A stretch of 64,000 bases of DNA from Faecalispora sporosphaeroides DSM 1294 (GTDB lineage Bacteria > Bacillota > Clostridia > Oscillospirales > Acutalibacteraceae), in assembly GCA_000383295.1 (NCBI GenBank), contig KB911067.1, positions 372,001 to 436,000 on the forward strand, read 5' to 3'. The notes below the pieces were generated by a model, which was not told the origin of the DNA, did no database searches, and saw only the letters and a list, made by a program, of their open reading frames with translations. The translations under genes were made by a program, and so were the position numbers. How positions within the stretch are numbered: the first letter of the stretch is position 1; each line of letters starts with the position of its first letter. Below, piece by piece: positions 51,707-61,099 of this stretch.

Positions 51707-52453
51707 TTACTCAAAAGTAAAGATATTCAAAAAGCGCTGAAGCCGTTCTGTTTTCGGCTTTGTAAAGAACTCTTCCGGCTCCCCGGATTCCACGATCTCA
51801 CCGCCGTCCATAAAGATCACGCGGTCGGCGATCGCTCTGGCAAACTGCATCTCGTGCGTGACGATCACCATGGTCATCCCGCCCTTTGCAAGCTCCAGCA
51901 TCACGTCGAGCACCTCGCGCACCATTTCGGGGTCGAGAGCCGCCGTCACCTCGTCAAACAGCATGATTTCCGGCTGCATCATCAGAGCGCGCACAATCGC
52001 GGCTCTCTGCTTCTGCCCGCCCGAAAGCTGGCGGGGAAAGGAACTCTTCTTTTCCAGAAGGCCCACGCGTTCCAACAGGGTTTCCGCCATTTTTTCGGCT
52101 TCTTCTCTCTTACGACCCTGCACCTTGAGCGGGCCGAGCAAAACATTTTCCATCACCGTCATATGGGGAAACAGCTCGTAGCTCTGAAATACCATGCCGA
52201 TTTTCTGCCGAACCTGGCTCCACTTGGCGGTGCCGTCCGTCAGCACCTGCCCGTCGAGCAAAATTTCACCGGACTGGATGGGCTCCAGCCCGTTAATACA
52301 TCGCAGCAGGGTGCTTTTGCCGCAGCCGGAGGGCCCGATCACCACAACCACCTCGCCGCGGCTGACCGTCAGCGAAACATCCCGCAGCACATCGGCGGAA
52401 CCGTAATCCTTTTTGAGATGCCGGATTTCCAGCAAAGCATCTGTTTTCTCCAT
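51707..52453 (-). CDS. amino-acid ABC transporter ATP-binding protein (GlnQ type)
   Basis: 248 residues. Walker [11 protein letters not shown]-loop [14 protein letters not shown], signature [15 protein letters not shown] and Walker [17 protein letters not shown], the last with the ALDPE text of polar amino-acid importers. Cytosolic subunit that powers the two adjacent permeases. ATG 52453 has AGAGGAG upstream; the longer open frame lies over the permease gene. It sits 19 nt before the binding-protein gene. Confidence 0.94.
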   Translation of the reverse strand: MEKTDALLEIRHLKKDYGSADVLRDVSLTVSRGEVVVVIGPSGCGKSTLLRCINGLEPIQSGEILLDGQVLTDGTAKWSQVRQKIGMVFQSYELFPHMTVMENVLLGPLKVQGRKREEAEKMAETLLERVGLLEKKSSFPRQLSGGQKQRAAIVRALMMQPEIMLFDEVTAALDPEMVREVLDVMLELAKGGMTMVIVTHEMQFARAIADRVIFMDGGEIVESGEPEEFFTKPKTERLQRFLNIFTFE

Positions 52454-52467
52454 CTGTTGCACTCCTC

Positions 52468-53145
52468 TTAGTCCTGCCATCTTTTTTCCAGTTTTCCCGC
52501 CAAACGCGAAATGGGGAAGCACACCAGAAAATACAGGAAGAAAATCGCGGCGTAAATCCACAAGGCCGCGCTGGGCGCCGTGTATCGGTTCGCCTCTATG
52601 ATCTGCTGGCCCACCTTGAGCACCTCCACCACGCCGATCAGCACGATCAGGGAGGTGGTTTTGACCATACGGGTGGCCAGGTTAATTGCAAGCGGCAGCA
52701 GGCGCCGGATCGTCTGCGGAATGATGATGTAGCGGTAAATCTGCACGCCGGTCAGGCCGAGCGCCCGGCCGCTCTCGTACTGGTGCTTCGGGATCGAAAT
52801 CAGCGCGCCGCGCACCAGGTCGCCCATCTCCGCCGTTCCCCAGAACACGAACACAATGATCGCGGAGACCTCGCCCGAAAGATGGACGCCAAACGTTTTC
52901 GTCACGCCGAAATACACCAGAAACAGCAGCACCAGCTGCGGCATAATGCGCACCGTTTCAAGGTACACGCGCGAAAGCGCCTTCGTAACCGGATTTTTCA
53001 GCGTCATCACCATGCCGAGCAGAACGCCGAGCACCATCGAGACCGCCACGGAAAGCAGCGCAATTCGCACCGTGACCCAAAGGCCCTCGAGCAGCCGGAC
53101 GAGATTGCGCCCGTCGAGCAGAATGTTAATTCCCAAATCCTGCAT
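52468..53145 (-). CDS. amino-acid ABC transporter permease 2
   Basis: 225 residues, about five membrane spans. It carries the HisM/GlnP-type N-terminus ([20 protein letters not shown]) and the EAA loop ([20 protein letters not shown]). Start ATG 53145 has GGAGG upstream and lies within the end of the first permease gene (20-nt overlap). Two different permeases imply a heterodimeric channel. Confidence 0.92.
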   Translation of the reverse strand: MQDLGINILLDGRNLVRLLEGLWVTVRIALLSVAVSMVLGVLLGMVMTLKNPVTKALSRVYLETVRIMPQLVLLFLVYFGVTKTFGVHLSGEVSAIIVFVFWGTAEMGDLVRGALISIPKHQYESGRALGLTGVQIYRYIIIPQTIRRLLPLAINLATRMVKTTSLIVLIGVVEVLKVGQQIIEANRYTAPSAALWIYAAIFFLYFLVCFPISRLAGKLEKRWQD

Positions 53146-53785
53146 AGCGCAGCCTCCTTTCCAAAAGCGAAGAAGCAATCGAAATCGGCAGCAAAATGAC
53201 GAGATACGAGGTCACAAGCAAAAACAGCGCCTCATCCGTCTTGTAGTACAGGCCAATCAAATCCTTGGCGACATACATCAAATCCGCCAGAGCCACCACG
53301 CTGAACACCGATGTCTCCTTGATCAAAAAAATCACGTTCGCGCACAGCGCGGGAACCGAAACGGAAAGCGCCTGCGGCAGCACCACATAGCGAATGATCT
53401 GCGAATGCCCCAGCCCAATGCTGAGCCCGGCCTCCAGCTGGCCCTTCTCCACAGATTCGAGCCCGCTGCGGAACGCCTCTGCCATATAGCTGCCGCCCAG
53501 AAACGCCAGCCCGATCACGGCGCAGCTTTCGGAGCTGATGACGACGCCCAGCTTCGGCAGGCCGAAATACAGAAAAAACAGCTGCACCAGCAACGGCGTA
53601 TTGCGGGAAAGCTCAATGTAAACGCCAATGATCCGGCGCAGCACAGGAACCTTATAATATTGAATCAGGCTGCAGAACAGCCCGAGCAAAAACGAAAACA
53701 AAACGCCCCACAGCGCGATTCGCAGTGTCAGCAGCGCCGCAGTCTGATACATGGGCACATTTTGTCTGATAAACTCAAAGTCCAA
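53126..53785 (-). CDS. amino-acid ABC transporter permease 1
   Basis: 219 residues, about five spans. Text typical of the family includes QTAALLTLRIALWGVLFSF, then YIELSRNTPLLVQLFFLYFG and the EAA loop EAGLSIGLGHSQIIRYVVLP. First gene of the operon, behind a consensus-like promoter with a repeat over its -10. It pairs with the next permease. Confidence 0.93.
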   Translation of the reverse strand: MDFEFIRQNVPMYQTAALLTLRIALWGVLFSFLLGLFCSLIQYYKVPVLRRIIGVYIELSRNTPLLVQLFFLYFGLPKLGVVISSESCAVIGLAFLGGSYMAEAFRSGLESVEKGQLEAGLSIGLGHSQIIRYVVLPQALSVSVPALCANVIFLIKETSVFSVVALADLMYVAKDLIGLYYKTDEALFLLVTSYLVILLPISIASSLLERRLRYAGFGN

Positions 53786-53890
53786 AATCCGATTCCTTCC
53801 TCATATATCGTATCAAATTTTACTTTGAAAAATATGTTGAGATACTTTTTCTATGATACGGCGTTCCCGGAAAAGAGTTCCATTTATACC

Positions 53891-53930
53891 GTAGTAATCA
53901 TATATGAATTGTTAAGCCCTATATTACTAC
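53891..53930. promoter_or_regulatory. inverted repeat over the -10 of the amino-acid ABC operon
   Basis: GTAGTAAT (53891-53898) and ATTACTAC (53923-53930) are exact complements 24 bp apart. The right arm covers the -10 box. Candidate repressor site. Confidence 0.45.
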
Positions 53931-53949
53931 ATCCTTACCGCCGTGTCAA
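53921..53949 (-). promoter_or_regulatory. promoter of the amino-acid ABC operon
   Basis: Minus strand TTGACA (53944-53949), 17-bp spacer, TAATAT (53921-53926). Confidence 0.7.
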
Positions 53950-54186
53950 CCGCCAGCCGTCATTTTTCTATAGTCATTAAAAAATCGTCTGGTTTCAAGC
54001 TGGGATCCTCTCGGCGCCCCTTCCCGGCACTCATTGACGATCGGCGGCGGTTTGCCGTGCGCTTCAGAACGATTCCATCGCTTGTTTCAAAGCAGAATGG
54101 CCGCAAAATGCCGCGCGAAAGAGTACCCGAAACAATTCAGGCGGCAGCAAGCGCTCCTCTTTCACGCAGCATCTGGTGTGCTCCGG

Positions 54187-54651
54187 CTACAGCTTGAACA
54201 CCATGGGGGTATAGTGTGATTCTGACCTTTCAAACCCAAGGTATTCATATAATTTCTTTCCCTGCACCGTTGCATGAAGATCGACATGGCACAGTTCTTT
54301 TCGCCGCGCATCCTCCAGCGCCATGGTGACCAACTTTGCACCCAGACCCAGCTTACGGTACTCAGGGCGAACATAAACGTTCATCAGCGTTCCGGTTTTG
54401 CCGTTGATCGCAGACGGCCCCGCGAGCTTTTCCACAACCATCATCAGCACCGTCCCGGCCAAACGTCCGTTTTCCTCGGCCACATAGGCGGTCAGATTTC
54501 CTCCCAGATGACGTTCCAGATAGTCCGGCAGTTGATTTCTGATCGCCGTTTCCTGTTCCTCCGTCAGAGCTCCCCAATCCTCTTTCAGGTATTCCACGCG
54601 CATTTCGATCAGCTCTGCCTTGTCGGAACGCTCTCCGTTTCGGAATATCAT
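54187..54651 (-). CDS. GNAT-family N-acetyltransferase
   Basis: 154 residues. GNAT fold with beta4 (GRLAGTVLMMVVEK), the acetyl-CoA pyrophosphate loop (VRPEYRKLGLGAKLVTMALE) and the closing segment KLYEYLGFERSESHYTPMVF. Cytosolic. Substrate unknown; the context gives no hint. RBS GGGGTATGGAAAG is weakish. The -10-like TATACT about 90 bp upstream lacks a clear -35. Confidence 0.87.
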   Translation of the reverse strand: MIFRNGERSDKAELIEMRVEYLKEDWGALTEEQETAIRNQLPDYLERHLGGNLTAYVAEENGRLAGTVLMMVVEKLAGPSAINGKTGTLMNVYVRPEYRKLGLGAKLVTMALEDARRKELCHVDLHATVQGKKLYEYLGFERSESHYTPMVFKL

Positions 54652-54977
54652 CTTTCCATACCCCTTTCCCGTCCTTGCTGCGGCAAGCGGCGCAGTTCAG
54701 GAAGCGCATGATTGCCACTACAGGTTTTTGGTTTTTCTCCATCGATAAAAGCCAGTATATCATAGAACGCGGCGAAATAAAAGAATCGTTTTCTTGTTTT
54801 GGCTTTTTAGACAGATTGCGCCGGGGTAGGATTTGATTTTTGTTTTGTGCCATAATAGTAGTCTGGGCGTGTGGCTTTTGAACCGCTGATGGGTTTTGTT
54901 AAAAAACAGCATGGCTCAAATATTTTAAAAATATAACAAGATAAATGGACTAAAACCAGTTCAACGTGGAGGGCATA
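54652..54977. other. 326-bp divergent region, GNAT/small XRE gene
   Basis: AT-rich in its right half. It has a 15-bp perfect palindrome ATATTTT-A-AAAATAT (54920-54934) about 45 bp before the small XRE gene, a possible self-operator. No gene seen. Confidence 0.55.
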
Positions 54978-55217
54978 ATGATGAGCAATCAAAAGATCAA
55001 GCAGGATGAAATTCATATCGGCCGAAACATCAGAGAGATCAGACTGAAAAAGAAGATCGGTCAAACAGAATTGGTTCGCCAGCTTCAGCTTTCCAACGTA
55101 GAGATGACGCGGGAAACTCTCGTAAAAATCGAGCGGGGGATACAACATATCTACGCAACACAGCTTCGCGGAATTCGTGATGTGCTTGGAACATCATACG
55201 ACGAATTACTCAAATAG
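54978..55217 (+). CDS. small XRE-type HTH protein
   Basis: 79 residues, consisting only of a helix-turn-helix domain: IGRNIREIRLKKKIGQTELV, then NVEMTRETLVKIERGIQHIY and LGTSYDELLK. ATG 54978 (or 54981) has GGAGGG upstream. It is a type common in Clostridia, with unknown target. A palindrome upstream may be its own operator. No toxin-like partner lies beside it. Confidence 0.82.
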   Translation: MMSNQKIKQDEIHIGRNIREIRLKKKIGQTELVRQLQLSNVEMTRETLVKIERGIQHIYATQLRGIRDVLGTSYDELLK

Positions 55218-55330
55218 AAGGCTCACATACACACCGGAAAAACGAAAGAGCGTCGGCAAAAACCGACACCCCTTTCAGTGGAGTAACTTCCTGCTTTGCA
55301 TATAAACCTGTTACCGGGCACAAAACAAAA

Positions 55331-55353
55331 CGCACCCACAAAACGTGAGTGCG
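55331..55353 (-). terminator. terminator of the tRNA cluster
   Basis: Minus strand stem CGCACTCAC/GTGGGTGCG with a 5-nt loop, then TTTTGTTTTG. Confidence 0.7.
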
Positions 55354-55378
55354 CAACTTGTGTCCAGCTTTTGGCTGG

Positions 55379-55454
55379 TGGCTGGGCTGGATGGATTCGA
55401 ACCATCGCGATGACGGAGTCAAAGTCCGTTGCCTTACCGCTTGGCTACAGCCCA
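55379..55454 (-). tRNA. tRNA-Gln (anticodon TTG)
   Basis: Cloverleaf on the minus strand: acceptor TGGGCTG/CAGCCCA, anticodon loop CTTTGAC, T loop TTCGAAT, encoded CCA. Last of the four-tRNA run. Confidence 0.96.
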
Positions 55455-55518
55455 TTACAGATTAAAAATGGTAATAAGAACGAGGCAAAAATTTTCATCT
55501 TTGCCTCGCCTCATCAAG

Positions 55519-55596
55519 TGGGGTGGAAGATGGGATTCGAACCCACGATCTCCAGTGCCACAAACTGGCGCTTTAACCAGCTAAGCTACATCCACC
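55519..55596 (-). tRNA. tRNA-His (anticodon GTG)
   Basis: Anticodon stem CCAGT/ACTGG with loop TTGTGGC; encoded CCA. The extra 5' G opposite C73, diagnostic of tRNA-His, is present. The acceptor has one T-T mismatch at position 6-67. Confidence 0.94.
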
Positions 55597-55601
55597 ATAT
55601 A

Positions 55602-55678
55602 TGGCGCGCCAAAAGGGATTCGAACCCCTGGCCTACTGCTTAGAAGGCAGTTGCTCTATCCTGCTGAGCTATTGGCGC
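55602..55678 (-). tRNA. tRNA-Arg (anticodon TCT)
   Basis: Acceptor GCGCCAA/TTGGCGC, anticodon stem ACTGC/GCAGT with loop CTTCTAA, T loop TTCGAAT, encoded CCA. Confidence 0.96.
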
Positions 55679-55686
55679 GAATGTCT

Positions 55687-55760
55687 TGGAGCGGGTGATG
55701 GGAATCGAACCCACACGACCAGCTTGGAAGGCTGGAGTTCTACCACTGAACTACACCCGC
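55687..55760 (-). tRNA. tRNA-Gly (anticodon TCC)
   Basis: Acceptor GCGGGTG/CACCCGC, anticodon stem CCAGC/GCTGG with loop CTTCCAA, T loop TTCGATT, encoded CCA. First tRNA of the leftward cluster, 57 nt after the Clp gene. Confidence 0.96.
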
Positions 55761-55817
55761 AATCAAAGCGACGTCATAGATTATAACACGCTCCAAGACA
55801 AATTGTCAAGATAAGCA

Positions 55818-58094
55818 TCAAATTATTTGCAACTTTATTTCGTCGTTTTCTTCTGTTACGGCAATTCCCGACAAAGACGAATCGCTATGCTCCACGATCT
55901 CGGCCGTGATGCGGTCCTCCACCTTGCGGCGGATCAGATTGCGCAGATCACGCGCACCGCTCTTGCCGCCAACGGCGTGCTCCGCCAGCCATTTCACGGC
56001 CTTTTCGTCGTAAGCAAAGCGAATCCCGCGCTCGGTGAGGGCCGCGGTGCATTCGTCGAGCATCAGCGCGGCGATCTTTTTGTAATCCTCCGCGTTCAGC
56101 GCGCGGAATACGATCACCTCATCCACACGGCTTAAAAACTCGGGCCGCAGGAATTCGGAAAGCGCCTTCATCGTTTTTTCACGGCTCACGTCGGCGTCCG
56201 TCTTGGCAAAACCGAGCGCGCCCTCGCGTTTTTCGCTGCCCGCATTCGAGGTCATCACAATGATCGTGTTCTCAAAATTCACGGTGCGTCCCTGCGCGTC
56301 GGTGATCCGGCCTTCGTCCAGAATCTGGAGCAGAATATTCATTACGTCGGGATGCGCCTTTTCAATCTCGTCGAACAGCAGCACGGAATACGGCCGGCGG
56401 CGCACCTTTTCGGTCACCTGACCCGCCTCGTCGTAGCCCACATAGCCGGGCGGCGAACCGATGATGCGCGAGACGGAGTGCTTCTCCATAAACTCAGACA
56501 TATCGAGCCGGATCAGCGTTTCGGGCGTATCGAACAGCTCCTTCGAGATCACCTTTGCCAGCTCGGTCTTTCCCACGCCGGTTGGGCCGACGAAGATGAA
56601 CGAGGCCGGGCGGCGGCGGGGACTGATCTGCACCCTGCTGCGGCGGATGGCCGCGGCAACGGCGGAGACGGCTTCCTCCTGCCCGATCACCTTTTTATTG
56701 AGGAGCTCCTCGAGCCCGGCAAGCTTTTTCAGTTCGCTTTCCTGCACGCGGCTGGCGGGAATTCCCGTCCACAGCTCGATCACGCGGGCCAAATCCTCAA
56801 GCCCGACATCCGCGCCGAGCGCCTCGGGCATCAGCTGGCGGGTTTTTTCCTCCAGGCTGGCGATTTCGTAGCGCACCTGCGCCAGCTTCTCGTAGTCCGG
56901 GTCCACCCCGTCGGCGGTCAGGTCGGTTTCCTTCTGGCGCAGGGAATCCAAACGGAACACGGCGGCGTCGTAGTCCGCCATCTTCTGGTTGCGCAGCGCG
57001 GCGCTCGCGCACGCCTCATCCAGCAGGTCGATCGCCTTGTCGGGCAGAAAGCGGTCGTTGATATACCGCTCAGAGAGCACCACCGCACGGCGGATGACAT
57101 CATCCGGCACATGCACGCGGTGAAAATCCTCGTAATAGCTCTTAATGCCCAACAGCACCTGCGTCGTCTGCTCTACGGACGGCTCGCCGATCTTCACGGG
57201 CTGAAACCGCCTTTCGAGCGCGCTGTCTTTTTCAATGTACTTGCGGTACTCGGTAAAGGTGGTCGCGCCGATCACCTGAATTTCGCCGCGGGAAAGAGCG
57301 GGCTTCAAAATATTGGCGGCGTTCATGGAGCCCTCGGCGTCGCCGGTACCAACCAGATTATGCACCTCGTCCACGAACAGAATCACGTCGCCGTCGGCCT
57401 TGACCTCGTCCACCAGCCCCTTGATGCGGCTTTCAAACTGGCCGCGGAACTGCGTGCCGGCCACCAGCGCGGTGAGGTCGAGCAGGTGGATTTCTTTTTT
57501 GCGCAGGCGGGCGGGCACATTGCCCTGCGCAATGCGAATGGCAAGACCCTCCGCAATCGCGGTTTTGCCCACGCCGGGCTCACCGATCAGACAGGGATTG
57601 TTCTTTGTTCTGCGGCACAGAATCTGAATCACGCGGGCAATCTCCTGGTCGCGGCCAACAATGCGGTCGATCTCGTGGTTTCTGGCCCGCTTTGTCAGAT
57701 CAGTGCAGTACGTGTCAATATTGCGGCGCTTTTTTTTGTTTTCGGGTTTTTTGTGCTCCGCGGTCTGGGTCGTTTCCCCGGCGGATTCCGGGGCGGGCTT
57801 ATTGCCGCCGAACATGCTCTGAATGAGCGGGAACGTAGCCGCGCCGCCGGGCACAAAGCCGTCGCCTTCGCTGTCGCTGGAGGTCTCCGACAGTCCGCCC
57901 ATCATCTCGTCGAGCTGATCCTCCATTGTCTCCAGCTGATCCTCCGTAATGCCCATCTGGTTCATCATGTCCTTTACGGGCTGAATCCCCATCTCTCTGG
58001 CACACTTGAGGCAGTATCCTCTGGCGTCCTTTGCGTCTGCACTGGAGGCAACAAACACAACGGCCGGGCGTTTTTTGCATCTTGAACAAATCAT
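55818..58094 (-). CDS. clpE: ClpE-like AAA+ ATPase, Clp protease ATP-binding subunit
   Basis: 758 residues. The N-terminal zinc finger (MICSRCKKRPA and GYCLKCARE) is the mark of ClpE and replaces the usual Clp N domain. A variable linker (about 50-135) follows, then AAA1 (Walker A GEPGVGKT, Walker B VILFVDEVH), a coiled middle region (about 410-450) and AAA2 (Walker A GPTGVGKT, Walker B VLLFDEIE, sensor TSNAG). It unfolds proteins, feeding ClpP or acting as disaggregase. ATG 58094 is set by the zinc finger position; GGAGG is rather far (14 nt). No CtsR-type operator was noticed. Confidence 0.88.
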   Translation of the reverse strand: MICSRCKKRPAVVFVASSADAKDARGYCLKCAREMGIQPVKDMMNQMGITEDQLETMEDQLDEMMGGLSETSSDSEGDGFVPGGAATFPLIQSMFGGNKPAPESAGETTQTAEHKKPENKKKRRNIDTYCTDLTKRARNHEIDRIVGRDQEIARVIQILCRRTKNNPCLIGEPGVGKTAIAEGLAIRIAQGNVPARLRKKEIHLLDLTALVAGTQFRGQFESRIKGLVDEVKADGDVILFVDEVHNLVGTGDAEGSMNAANILKPALSRGEIQVIGATTFTEYRKYIEKDSALERRFQPVKIGEPSVEQTTQVLLGIKSYYEDFHRVHVPDDVIRRAVVLSERYINDRFLPDKAIDLLDEACASAALRNQKMADYDAAVFRLDSLRQKETDLTADGVDPDYEKLAQVRYEIASLEEKTRQLMPEALGADVGLEDLARVIELWTGIPASRVQESELKKLAGLEELLNKKVIGQEEAVSAVAAAIRRSRVQISPRRRPASFIFVGPTGVGKTELAKVISKELFDTPETLIRLDMSEFMEKHSVSRIIGSPPGYVGYDEAGQVTEKVRRRPYSVLLFDEIEKAHPDVMNILLQILDEGRITDAQGRTVNFENTIIVMTSNAGSEKREGALGFAKTDADVSREKTMKALSEFLRPEFLSRVDEVIVFRALNAEDYKKIAALMLDECTAALTERGIRFAYDEKAVKWLAEHAVGGKSGARDLRNLIRRKVEDRITAEIVEHSDSSLSGIAVTEENDEIKLQII

Positions 58095-58176
58095 CTTGTG
58101 AATTCTTTCCTCCGCTGCCGCTACGGGTGATTTTGGAGGTGCTGCCCTGCGGCGAAATTGGGGCAAACCCACACCA

Positions 58177-58794
58177 TCATCCCTGCTTGCGGGAAATGGT
58201 GCGTCTGGCCTTCAGCTCCAGGTCAACGGTATCCCTGGGGTCCTTTGAGTGAAGCGTCGTCCAGAAAATCTTTAAATATCGAAGAAAGGCATAAACCATC
58301 ATTCCGACGGTAGCCGATAACAGCGTAATGGTAAGGTAAAAGTTTTCGTATTCAAAAAAGCCCTTCAGCACGTAAATAACCGCAAACGAAACGTAAAACA
58401 TCGTTGTGGCCACTTTGCCGTACCACTTTGCGGCCGTGGGACGCTTTTTTCGCTTGAGCAGCACGCAGGCCGCTATGATCATCAGCGTCTCCTTGATGAC
58501 GAACACCGCCAGAAACGGCACCAGAACCGGCTCCACAACGGCCATGCAAATCGCCACGGCAGCCTGCGTCAGCTTATCCGCCAGTGGGTCGAGCAGCTTG
58601 CCCAGCTCAGTGATCTGATGAAATCGGCGAGCAATATAGCCGTCCACCAAATCCGTCAGACCGGATACCACCAGCACAACGCCGGCGGCGCGCCACTGCT
58701 GCGCCAAAAAATACAGTACAAACGGCGGAATCAGCAAAATCCGAAAAACCGAAAGCGCATTCGGAACCGTGATATTCTTATTGATGTCCCTCAT
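58177..58794 (-). CDS. pgsA: CDP-diacylglycerol-glycerol-3-phosphate 3-phosphatidyltransferase
   Basis: 205 residues. It makes phosphatidylglycerol phosphate at the membrane. The CDP-alcohol phosphotransferase motif is complete: Asp48, Asp51, Gly52, Ala55, Arg56, Gly65, Asp69, Asp73 (TDLVDGYIARRF, LGKLLDPLADK). About five membrane helices. It begins 35 nt after the cvpA-like gene and ends 82 nt before the Clp start, likely one transcript with the former. Related CDP-alcohol enzymes exist, so the acceptor is assigned by family resemblance. Confidence 0.88.
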   Translation of the reverse strand: MRDINKNITVPNALSVFRILLIPPFVLYFLAQQWRAAGVVLVVSGLTDLVDGYIARRFHQITELGKLLDPLADKLTQAAVAICMAVVEPVLVPFLAVFVIKETLMIIAACVLLKRKKRPTAAKWYGKVATTMFYVSFAVIYVLKGFFEYENFYLTITLLSATVGMMVYAFLRYLKIFWTTLHSKDPRDTVDLELKARRTISRKQG

Positions 58795-58829
58795 TTCTCC
58801 ACTCCCATCTGCCTCTGGGCTATCTCCCA

Positions 58830-59516
58830 TTATTCCTCAGGGAACAGGAAATTAACCGGACTTTTTTCATAAAGTGTCTGGTAAACCCAAGAGGACTTGA
58901 GCCCTTCCTGCGTAACGCCGAACAATCCGTCCTTCATCATGGGCAGGGCGAGCTGCAGCAGCATGCAGAGCAGCAGCGCAATTGCGCAGCCGCTGAGAAA
59001 GCCGACCACGCCGCCGGCCATCATGTCAATCTGGCGAAGAATCGGCAGGCGGAACGCCGAACCGATCACGCGCATCAGAATACGCACGACAAAATAGAGG
59101 GCGGAAAACAAAACCACCGTAATCACCAGCCGCGTAAAGCCGATAACCGAGGGGGACAGCAAATTGGCGATCTGCGGCGCGGCCTTTTCGATCGAGCTGT
59201 CAAGCGCCGACAAAAAGCCGTCGCCGGAAAGGCCGGTGCGAAGAAAAGCCGGCAGCGAATCCTGAAGAGCCTGTACCTTTTGCTCGGCTCCCTGGCCCGC
59301 CGTGCTCTGCAGGGTCTCCGTAATTTTCCCCACCAGATTGTCGTAAATAAAATTTTGGTACAAAGCGCCCGCCGCCATGCGGCCGATCACAGCCGCCGCA
59401 ACAGAGGCGGCCAAATAGCCGACAAACCCGGCAAGAGAACGGATCAGCCCTTTTTCACAGCCCACAATCGTAAACCAGGTGAGGATCGCAATCAGTATTA
59501 AATCAATGAAGCTCAC
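58830..59516 (-). CDS. CvpA-family membrane protein
   Basis: 228 residues. Four membrane segments, the first beginning SFIDLILIAILTWFTIVGCE, with the conserved KGLIRSLAGFVGY of CvpA and an extracytoplasmic loop (about 75-130). GTG 59516 has GGGAGG 6 nt upstream; the longer frame has a basic, non-conserved N-terminus. CvpA proteins are linked to envelope integrity and, in E. coli, colicin V export. First gene of the cvpA-pgsA pair. Confidence 0.86.
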   Translation of the reverse strand: MSFIDLILIAILTWFTIVGCEKGLIRSLAGFVGYLAASVAAAVIGRMAAGALYQNFIYDNLVGKITETLQSTAGQGAEQKVQALQDSLPAFLRTGLSGDGFLSALDSSIEKAAPQIANLLSPSVIGFTRLVITVVLFSALYFVVRILMRVIGSAFRLPILRQIDMMAGGVVGFLSGCAIALLLCMLLQLALPMMKDGLFGVTQEGLKSSWVYQTLYEKSPVNFLFPEE

Positions 59517-59744
59517 AGGCAACCTCCCAAATTTGAAAACCCGCCGAGCAGGCCTTCTTTTCAACGATCCCGCTTTCCAAAAAGCGGCTTTGTTCTTCCT
59601 GCGCACCCGGGGGAAGATTTTTCATTTATTGACGCAGAACCCCTTTTGGAGTGAGATTACTCTCTAATAATATATCACAAAGCAAATAGTACGGCAAGGT
59701 GAGAAAAAAAACAAAGTGTAAATATTCCTCCTGCCGATAAAGGC

Positions 59745-59790
59745 AAAAAACAGCGTTTTCCCCCTGCCAAAGGCCAAGGGAAAGCGCCGT
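59745..59790 (-). terminator. terminator of the ecf-truA-DUF5711 run
   Basis: Minus strand stem CGGCGCTTTCCC/GGGGGAAAACGCTG with a 17-nt loop, then TTTTTT. Confidence 0.7.
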
Positions 59791-59794
59791 TCGT

Positions 59795-61099
59795 TTACGA
59801 ACCGGAGGCTGCGCCGCCGGCGGCGTTTTGTGCCGTATTCTGCCCCTCCTGCGAGGTAAAATGCTCCAGGCGTATTTCGCTGAAGCCGAGTATATACACA
59901 GAGCTTTCGTCCCGCAGCGTGAGCGCGCGGGCATCCTTCCCCGCGCCGCAGGTACCCTTCAGCGCGCCGCCGGACGCGGTGTAGGCGCGAATTGTTTCAT
60001 CGGCAAGCAGCACCGCGGCGGTATCGCCGTACAGCGACACTCCCCCCGCGTTCTGCCCCAGCGGCACCGAAGACACCTGCCTGCCCTTCGCATCGAGCAG
60101 CACCAGACTGGCGGAATCCGCATTGGCGTAGGGAGAAAGCAGAAGCGCCGTGCGGCCGTTGTCGACCGCACCGGCAAGATAGCTTTGCGAGCCGTAGCTG
60201 TAATCCGTTTTTTCACCGCTTTCCGAAATAACGCTCGTGAGCCGGTCGCCCACCGCAACAATGACTCCGTTTTGTCCGTAGTCGAGTGAAAGCATCAGAT
60301 TATCCTGATACACAAGCTGCGACACCGGCTTGGGGCTGCCGAAATCGAACAGATACACCACGGAGACCATCGCGCCGTTTTTCGCGGCCACCCCGGCCAC
60401 GGCGGCGCGGGTGCCGCTTCGGTTCAAGGCGATATGGGTAATGTAATATTCCGAAAAATCGTAAGTATAAAACGCCTTGCCGTTTTCCCCGTACACCGTC
60501 ATGCGGGAGTAGTACCCCTGGCTTTCGGTCGCCAGGGCCACGCGCCCGTTGCCGGCAATCGCGCCGGCGAGAATCTCCGCGTCGGCAATGCGGCGCTCTC
60601 CCGCCCTGGAGATGCTCTCCACCTGATAGCCCGTGCCGCCCAGATTATACACCAGCACGCGCTGGCCCCAGACCTTTGCCACGGGGTTGGAAAAGCTGTG
60701 CTGGCGGCGCACCAGCTCCTTGGCGGTGGAATTGAGCAAGGTAACCGAGGTATCGCTGACCACTGCCACATTTTTGTCCGCGGCAAAAAAATTGCCGGGC
60801 GCCACGTTGCGGCCGTTGTCGAGCACGGCGGGGTAACCGTCGCCCATGCCCATGCCCACCACCTTCGACTGAATCCACCCGCCGATGTTCTGCGGCGACA
60901 GGTTGTCGCGGTTGAACCACACGAGCAGGCCCGCCACCGAAATCAGCAGAATCAGAATCACGCGGTACAGCCAGCGGGGCATCTGCGGAAACACGACCCT
61001 CTCCCGGCGTTCCCGGGCATTCGGATTCCCCTCGCGGCCCAGCTCCTCCAAATCGCTCTCGTCGTCCGCAAAGCGCTTTCCTCTGGTTTTTGGGGTCAT
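59795..61099 (-). CDS. DUF5711-like membrane-anchored beta-propeller protein
   Basis: 434 residues. A charged cytoplasmic N-terminus (about 1-42), one membrane helix (about 43-62, LYRVILILLISVAGLLVWF), then a long extracellular domain with repeated beta-blade-like units (NVAVVSDTSVTLLNSTAKEL, RVALATESQGYYSRMTVYG, TIRAYTASGGALKGT). The layout fits DUF5711. Function unknown; a scaffold or sensor on the cell surface is possible. The start overlaps the truA stop by 4 nt, so it is translationally coupled to truA. Confidence 0.75.
   Translation of the reverse strand: MTPKTRGKRFADDESDLEELGREGNPNARERRERVVFPQMPRWLYRVILILLISVAGLLVWFNRDNLSPQNIGGWIQSKVVGMGMGDGYPAVLDNGRNVAPGNFFAADKNVAVVSDTSVTLLNSTAKELVRRQHSFSNPVAKVWGQRVLVYNLGGTGYQVESISRAGERRIADAEILAGAIAGNGRVALATESQGYYSRMTVYGENGKAFYTYDFSEYYITHIALNRSGTRAAVAGVAAKNGAMVSVVYLFDFGSPKPVSQLVYQDNLMLSLDYGQNGVIVAVGDRLTSVISESGEKTDYSYGSQSYLAGAVDNGRTALLLSPYANADSASLVLLDAKGRQVSSVPLGQNAGGVSLYGDTAAVLLADETIRAYTASGGALKGTCGAGKDARALTLRDESSVYILGFSEIRLEHFTSQEGQNTAQNAAGGAASGS

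Larger units (their letters stand above)
53786..54186. other. 401-bp intergenic region upstream of the amino-acid ABC operon
   Basis: It contains the operon promoter, an inverted repeat over the -10, and a leader of about 130 nt. No T-box specifier or antiterminator was recognised. The right half (53960-54186) is GC-richer and shows nothing clear. Confidence 0.65.

Noticed and set aside
53786-53960. T-box leader of the amino-acid importer
   Set aside because: No TGGN antiterminator bulge or specifier loop, and the leader is short.
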